Notes under the pieces: model-generated
Told to the model about the DNA's origin: nothing
The model's database searches: none
What the model saw: only the letters and a program-made list of their open reading frames with translations
Position numbers and translations under genes: made by a program
From: Cuspidothrix issatschenkoi CHARLIE-1
Lineage (GTDB): Bacteria > Cyanobacteriota > Cyanobacteriia > Cyanobacteriales > Nostocaceae
DNA length: 36,429 nt
NCBI RefSeq assembly: GCF_002934005.1
Contig: NZ_PGEM01000051.1
Coordinates: forward strand, 1 to 36,429
Reading direction: 5' to 3'
In this document: piece after piece, positions 33,906-36,429 of the stretch
How positions within the stretch are numbered: the stretch's first letter is position 1
Layout of the letters: each line of letters opens with the position of its first letter

Positions 33906-34321
33906 TGCAAGTAGCAGAAACTACTAGCGGTAGAGCCGTTTACTGGGGAACTGGTCGCCGTAAGTCCTCAGTTGCTAGTGTCCGCCTAGTTCCCGGTGAA
34001 GGAAAATTGATTGTTAACGGTAAAGATGGGGAATTGTATTTCCAATTCAATCCTAACTACTTAGGAGCGATCAAAGCGCCTTTGGAAACATTGGGATTGG
34101 AAAGTGAATATAACATCTTGGTAAAAGCTGAGGGTGGTGGGTTAACAGGACAAGCTGATTCTATTCGCTTGGGTGTTGCCCGCGCTTTATGTCAGCTTGA
34201 TCCAGATAACCGTTCACCTTTGAAAACTGAAGGCTATTTAACTCGTGATCCACGAGCTAAGGAACGGAAAAAATACGGTTTGCACAAAGCTCGCAAAGCA
34301 CCTCAATACTCCAAACGTTAG
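33905..34321 (+). CDS. rpsI: 30S ribosomal protein S9
   Basis: 138 residues. The start leads to [20 protein letters not shown], and the C-terminal tail [19 protein letters not shown] reaches the P-site tRNA, with the conserved terminal Lys-Arg. GGAGA at 33893-33897 in rplM is the ribosome-binding site. The one-base overlap couples it to L13, the usual L13-S9 pairing. The spacer to rpmE contains a 29-bp palindrome. Confidence 0.98.
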   Translation: MQVAETTSGRAVYWGTGRRKSSVASVRLVPGEGKLIVNGKDGELYFQFNPNYLGAIKAPLETLGLESEYNILVKAEGGGLTGQADSIRLGVARALCQLDPDNRSPLKTEGYLTRDPRAKERKKYGLHKARKAPQYSKR

Positions 34322-34332
34322 ACTGGGAGTCA

Positions 34333-34361
34333 GTAGATACGTTGCGCCGGAACGTCTGTAC
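34333..34361. repeat. 29-bp palindrome, second copy
   Basis: GTAGATACGTTGCGCCGGAA followed by CGTCTGTAC folds as a near-perfect hairpin. It is a variant of 5170-5198 (GTAGAGAAGTTCCGGCGAAA and CGTCTTTAC). It lies between rpsI and rpmE. Confidence 0.65.
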
Positions 34362-34474
34362 AGGAGTCAGCATAAAGATATCAAAAGTGAGGTTTTTACC
34401 TGTCCCCTGTCACCTACTTATCTCAATACCCAATGTCCGGTTATAATTTTTGATAGATTCACAACAACAAAACA

Positions 34475-34711
34475 ATGGCTAAACCCGATATTCATCCCCA
34501 ATGGTATCCAGACGCTAAAGTCTACTGTAACGGTCAAGTCGTTATGACCATTGGTTCAACTAAACCTGAACTACACGTAGATGTTTGGTCTGGAAATCAC
34601 CCCTTTTACACTGGTACTCAGAAAATTATTGATACTGAGGGTCGTGTGGAACGCTTCCTCCGTAAATATGGTATGTCCAGCACTCAAACTGGCGACGATA
34701 ATCAAAAGTAG
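34475..34711 (+). CDS. rpmE: 50S ribosomal protein L31, zinc-free type
   Basis: 78 residues. MAKPDIHPQWYPDAKVYCNG and ELHVDVWSGNHPFYTGTQKI identify L31. Only one Cys remains (Cys18); the positions used for zinc in the C+ form are replaced, with the CxxC before HPFYTG becoming WSGN. It is therefore a C-minus L31 that does not need zinc, a form common in cyanobacteria. L31 bridges the subunits at the central protuberance. No Shine-Dalgarno sequence is obvious. The C-terminal SSTQTGDDNQK is likely flexible. Confidence 0.96.
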   Translation: MAKPDIHPQWYPDAKVYCNGQVVMTIGSTKPELHVDVWSGNHPFYTGTQKIIDTEGRVERFLRKYGMSSTQTGDDNQK

Positions 34712-34730
34712 CTGGTTGGCTGTAGCTGTT

Positions 34731-34757
34731 GATAGCGTAGCGTGGCGTAAGCCATGG
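34731..34757. repeat. Short dispersed repeat between rpmE and prfA
   Basis: gatagcgtagcgtggcgtaa followed by gccatgg is a member of a common cyanobacterial short repeat family. A diverged relative in reverse orientation lies at about 12050-12079, inside the insertion in the long direct repeat. Confidence 0.5.
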
Positions 34758-34840
34758 ACGACCCTGCATGATCGTGCTGGGTCTGTTGTCATTTAATGCT
34801 TGAGCCAACTTGTTATTTTTAAGGAGATTATTTAGTCATC

Positions 34841-35938
34841 ATGGCAGAAACATATCTACTGGAGAAACTTAAATCTGTTGAACAAACCTTTAATGAATTA
34901 ACACGTCGTTTAGCTGATCCTGATACTGCTAGTAATCCTGATGAGTATCAAAAAATTGCTAAGTCTCGTTCTTCTTTGGAAGAGGTAGTTAATACCTACG
35001 AAACTTGGAAAACAGCCCAGGATGAATTGGTAGGGGCGCGTCAGATACTCAAAGAGTCCAATGGCGATCCAGAGTTGCATGAAATGGCAGCCATGGAAGT
35101 TAGTGAATTAGAAGAAAAACTGGAATATTTAGAAGGACGTTTGAAGGTCTTACTGCTACCCCGTGACCCCAACGACGATAAAAACATTATGTTGGAAATT
35201 CGCGCTGGTACTGGTGGTGATGAAGCTAGTATATGGGCAGGAGACTTACTGCGGATGTATTCCCGTTACGCTGATACCCAAGGGTGGAAAGTGAAGCTAG
35301 TCAGCGAGTCCTTGGGAGAAATGGGCGGGTTTAAAGAAGTAATTCTAGAAATTCAAGGTGATAGTGTTTACAGTAAGCTGAAGTTTGAATCTGGTGTACA
35401 TCGTGTTCAGCGTGTACCAGCGACGGAATCGGGAGGAAGGGTTCACACTTCTACTGCGACTATAGCAATTATGCCAGAAGTGGATGAAGTGGAAATCCAC
35501 ATTGATCCAAAAGATATTGAAATGAGTACGGCGCGTTCTGGTGGTGCGGGTGGACAAAACGTGAATAAGGTGGAAACAGCCGCCGATTTGTTTCACAAAC
35601 CTACTGGTATCCGTATTTTCTGTACAGAAGAGCGAAGCCAGTTACAGAATAAAGAACGGGCAATGCAAATTCTCCGGGCTAAGTTGTATGAAATGAAGTT
35701 ACGAGAACAACAAGAGGCTGTTACTTCCATGCGGCGATCGCAAGTCGGGACAGGTTCTCGTTCGGAAAAAATTCGCACTTACAATTATAAAGATAGCCGG
35801 GTAACTGACCACAGATTAGGACAAAACTATACTCTAAACCCTGTTCTAGAAGGTGATTTAGAAACGGTGATCCAATCTTGCATATCTCAAGATCAGCAAG
35901 AACGTTTAGCAGAGTTAGCAACAAGTGTTTCTAGTTAA
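34841..35938 (+). CDS. prfA: Peptide chain release factor 1
   Basis: 365 residues. The GGQ loop that triggers peptidyl-tRNA hydrolysis is at Gly237-Gly238-Gln239 ([13 protein letters not shown]). The RF1 codon-reading tripeptide Pro-Ala-Thr is at 193-195 (RVPATESGG), which specifies UAA and UAG. A coiled N-terminal domain precedes them. AAGGAG lies about 16 bases before the ATG, slightly distant. It closes the cluster, and a heptamer array starts five bases after the stop. Confidence 0.97.
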   Translation: MAETYLLEKLKSVEQTFNELTRRLADPDTASNPDEYQKIAKSRSSLEEVVNTYETWKTAQDELVGARQILKESNGDPELHEMAAMEVSELEEKLEYLEGRLKVLLLPRDPNDDKNIMLEIRAGTGGDEASIWAGDLLRMYSRYADTQGWKVKLVSESLGEMGGFKEVILEIQGDSVYSKLKFESGVHRVQRVPATESGGRVHTSTATIAIMPEVDEVEIHIDPKDIEMSTARSGGAGGQNVNKVETAADLFHKPTGIRIFCTEERSQLQNKERAMQILRAKLYEMKLREQQEAVTSMRRSQVGTGSRSEKIRTYNYKDSRVTDHRLGQNYTLNPVLEGDLETVIQSCISQDQQERLAELATSVSS

Positions 35939-35942
35939 TTCA

Positions 35943-36152
35943 GGGAATAGGGAACAGGGAACAGGGAACAGGGAACAGGGAATTGGGAATTGGGAATTGG
36001 GAATTGGGAATTGGGAATTGGGAATTGGGAATTGGGAACAGGGAATAGGGAATAGGGAACAGGGAATAGGGAATAGGGAACAGGGAACAGGGAATTGGGA
36101 ATTGGGAATTGGGAACAGGGAACAGGGAACAGGGAATAGGGAATTCGGAACA
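35943..36152. repeat. 30-unit heptameric short tandem repeat
   Basis: 210 bp in perfect 7-bp phase. 29 units are GGGAACA, GGGAATA or GGGAATT, and the 30th is CGGAACA. In order (last three bases): ATA, ACA x4, ATT x8, ACA, ATA x2, ACA, ATA x2, ACA x2, ATT x3, ACA x3, ATA, ATT, then the imperfect unit. There are no spacers, so it is not a CRISPR array. Because 7 is not a multiple of 3 and no unit phase makes a stop, long ORFs open on both strands; these are artefacts. Confidence 0.97.
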
Positions 36153-36181
36153 GTTTCAACTATCTGGATATCCTCAATTTC

Positions 36182-36429
36182 TCATATCCGACTCGACTCG
36201 ACCCGACAAGGAAAAATGCAACTGTTTTGCAGACTCCATTTGCCAAAACAATCTGCTTGAGGGCATTCATCCCATAAAGTTGTAATTTCTCTTATACTCT
36301 GGTGAGTGCCATTACCTAAAATTAAATGGTCTAAAATGGGAATAGCTAGGAGTTCCGCGCCGGCTAATAACTGACGAGTCAATTCTATATCTGCTTCACT
36401 GGGTTCTAAACTCCCAGAAGGATGATTAT
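36182..36429 (-). CDS. radC: RadC/JAB-domain protein, C-terminal part only
   Basis: The gene runs off the right edge; 81 codons are seen. The visible part starts at the JAB/MPN+ metalloprotease-like motif [13 protein letters not shown] and continues [20 protein letters not shown] and [17 protein letters not shown], all typical of RadC. RadC proteins usually end near that point. Here the frame continues for about 22 residues after CPQAD ([20 protein letters not shown]), suggesting a lost stop. The role of RadC is not settled: it was once linked to repair and is often found in mobile DNA. Confidence 0.88.
   Translation of the reverse strand, partial: NHPSGSLEPSEADIELTRQLLAGAELLAIPILDHLILGNGTHQSIREITTLWDECPQADCFGKWSLQNSCIFPCRVESSRI

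Noticed and set aside
35943-36152. Possible CRISPR array
   Set aside because: Units are 7 bp, contiguous, with no unique spacers and no cas genes nearby.
35925-36260. Long ORFs on both strands across the heptamer array, encoding repetitive [14 protein letters not shown]-type protein
   Set aside because: The 7-bp unit has no stop in any phase, so open frames follow automatically. There is no ribosome-binding site and no non-repeat protein content.

Overview
The window is chromosomal DNA from a filamentous cyanobacterium of the Nostocales, probably near Anabaena, Dolichospermum or Aphanizomenon. Three observations support this: many HIP1 palindromes (GCGATCGC, for example near 1561, 4420, 14007, 20980, 24241, 27787 and 35735); heptameric short tandem repeats between genes; and a ribosomal-protein cluster in cyanobacterial order that runs on into truA, rplM, rpsI, rpmE and prfA next to ndhN. 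Codon use is AT-rich. Genus-level placement is inference.

Layout. 1-181: the 3' end of an ISL3-type insertion sequence, joined in frame to a 71-bp copy of part of the trmJ-like gene found at 14604. 299-7995: ordinary accessory and housekeeping genes, namely a STAS protein facing a receiver-PP2C phosphatase, a DUF1350 protein, two unknown membrane proteins, hisF, a fluoride channel (crcB), and a Rieske oxygenase. 7657-13190: a small-module island. It holds an intact XRE antitoxin whose RelE/HigB-type toxin partner is destroyed by an IS1634-family element (itself carrying a nested MITE and an internal stop), then an MNT-HEPN pair, a two-gene HNH module and a Uma2 remnant. Copies of one dispersed repeat sit at the module boundaries. 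13281-16759: an SDR, the trmJ-like methyltransferase, an intact Uma2 gene and ndhN. 16760-17811: a long gene-free region with hairpins, upstream of rplC.

17812-35938: the S10-spc-alpha supercluster, all on the plus strand: rplC-D-W-B, rpsS, rplV, rpsC, rplP, rpmC, rpsQ, rplN-X-E, rpsH, rplF-R, rpsE, rplO, secY, adk, infA, rpmJ (37 codons), rpsM-K, rpoA, rplQ, truA, rplM, rpsI, rpmE, prfA. rpsJ, rpsN, rpmD and map are not in this window. The genes build both ribosomal subunits and supply RNA polymerase alpha, the protein-export channel, initiation and termination factors and tRNA pseudouridylation. 35943-36152 is a 30-unit heptamer array. A partial radC on the minus strand runs off the right edge.

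The most unusual features are: (a) spacers inside the ribosomal operon filled with foldback heptamer repeats that often leave no visible Shine-Dalgarno sequence; (b) the nested MITE-in-IS-in-toxin structure; (c) the repeat-bounded toxin-like modules; (d) the trmJ/ISL3 junction at the window edge; and (e) the structured leader before rplC. I did not find a clearly new multi-gene defence system.
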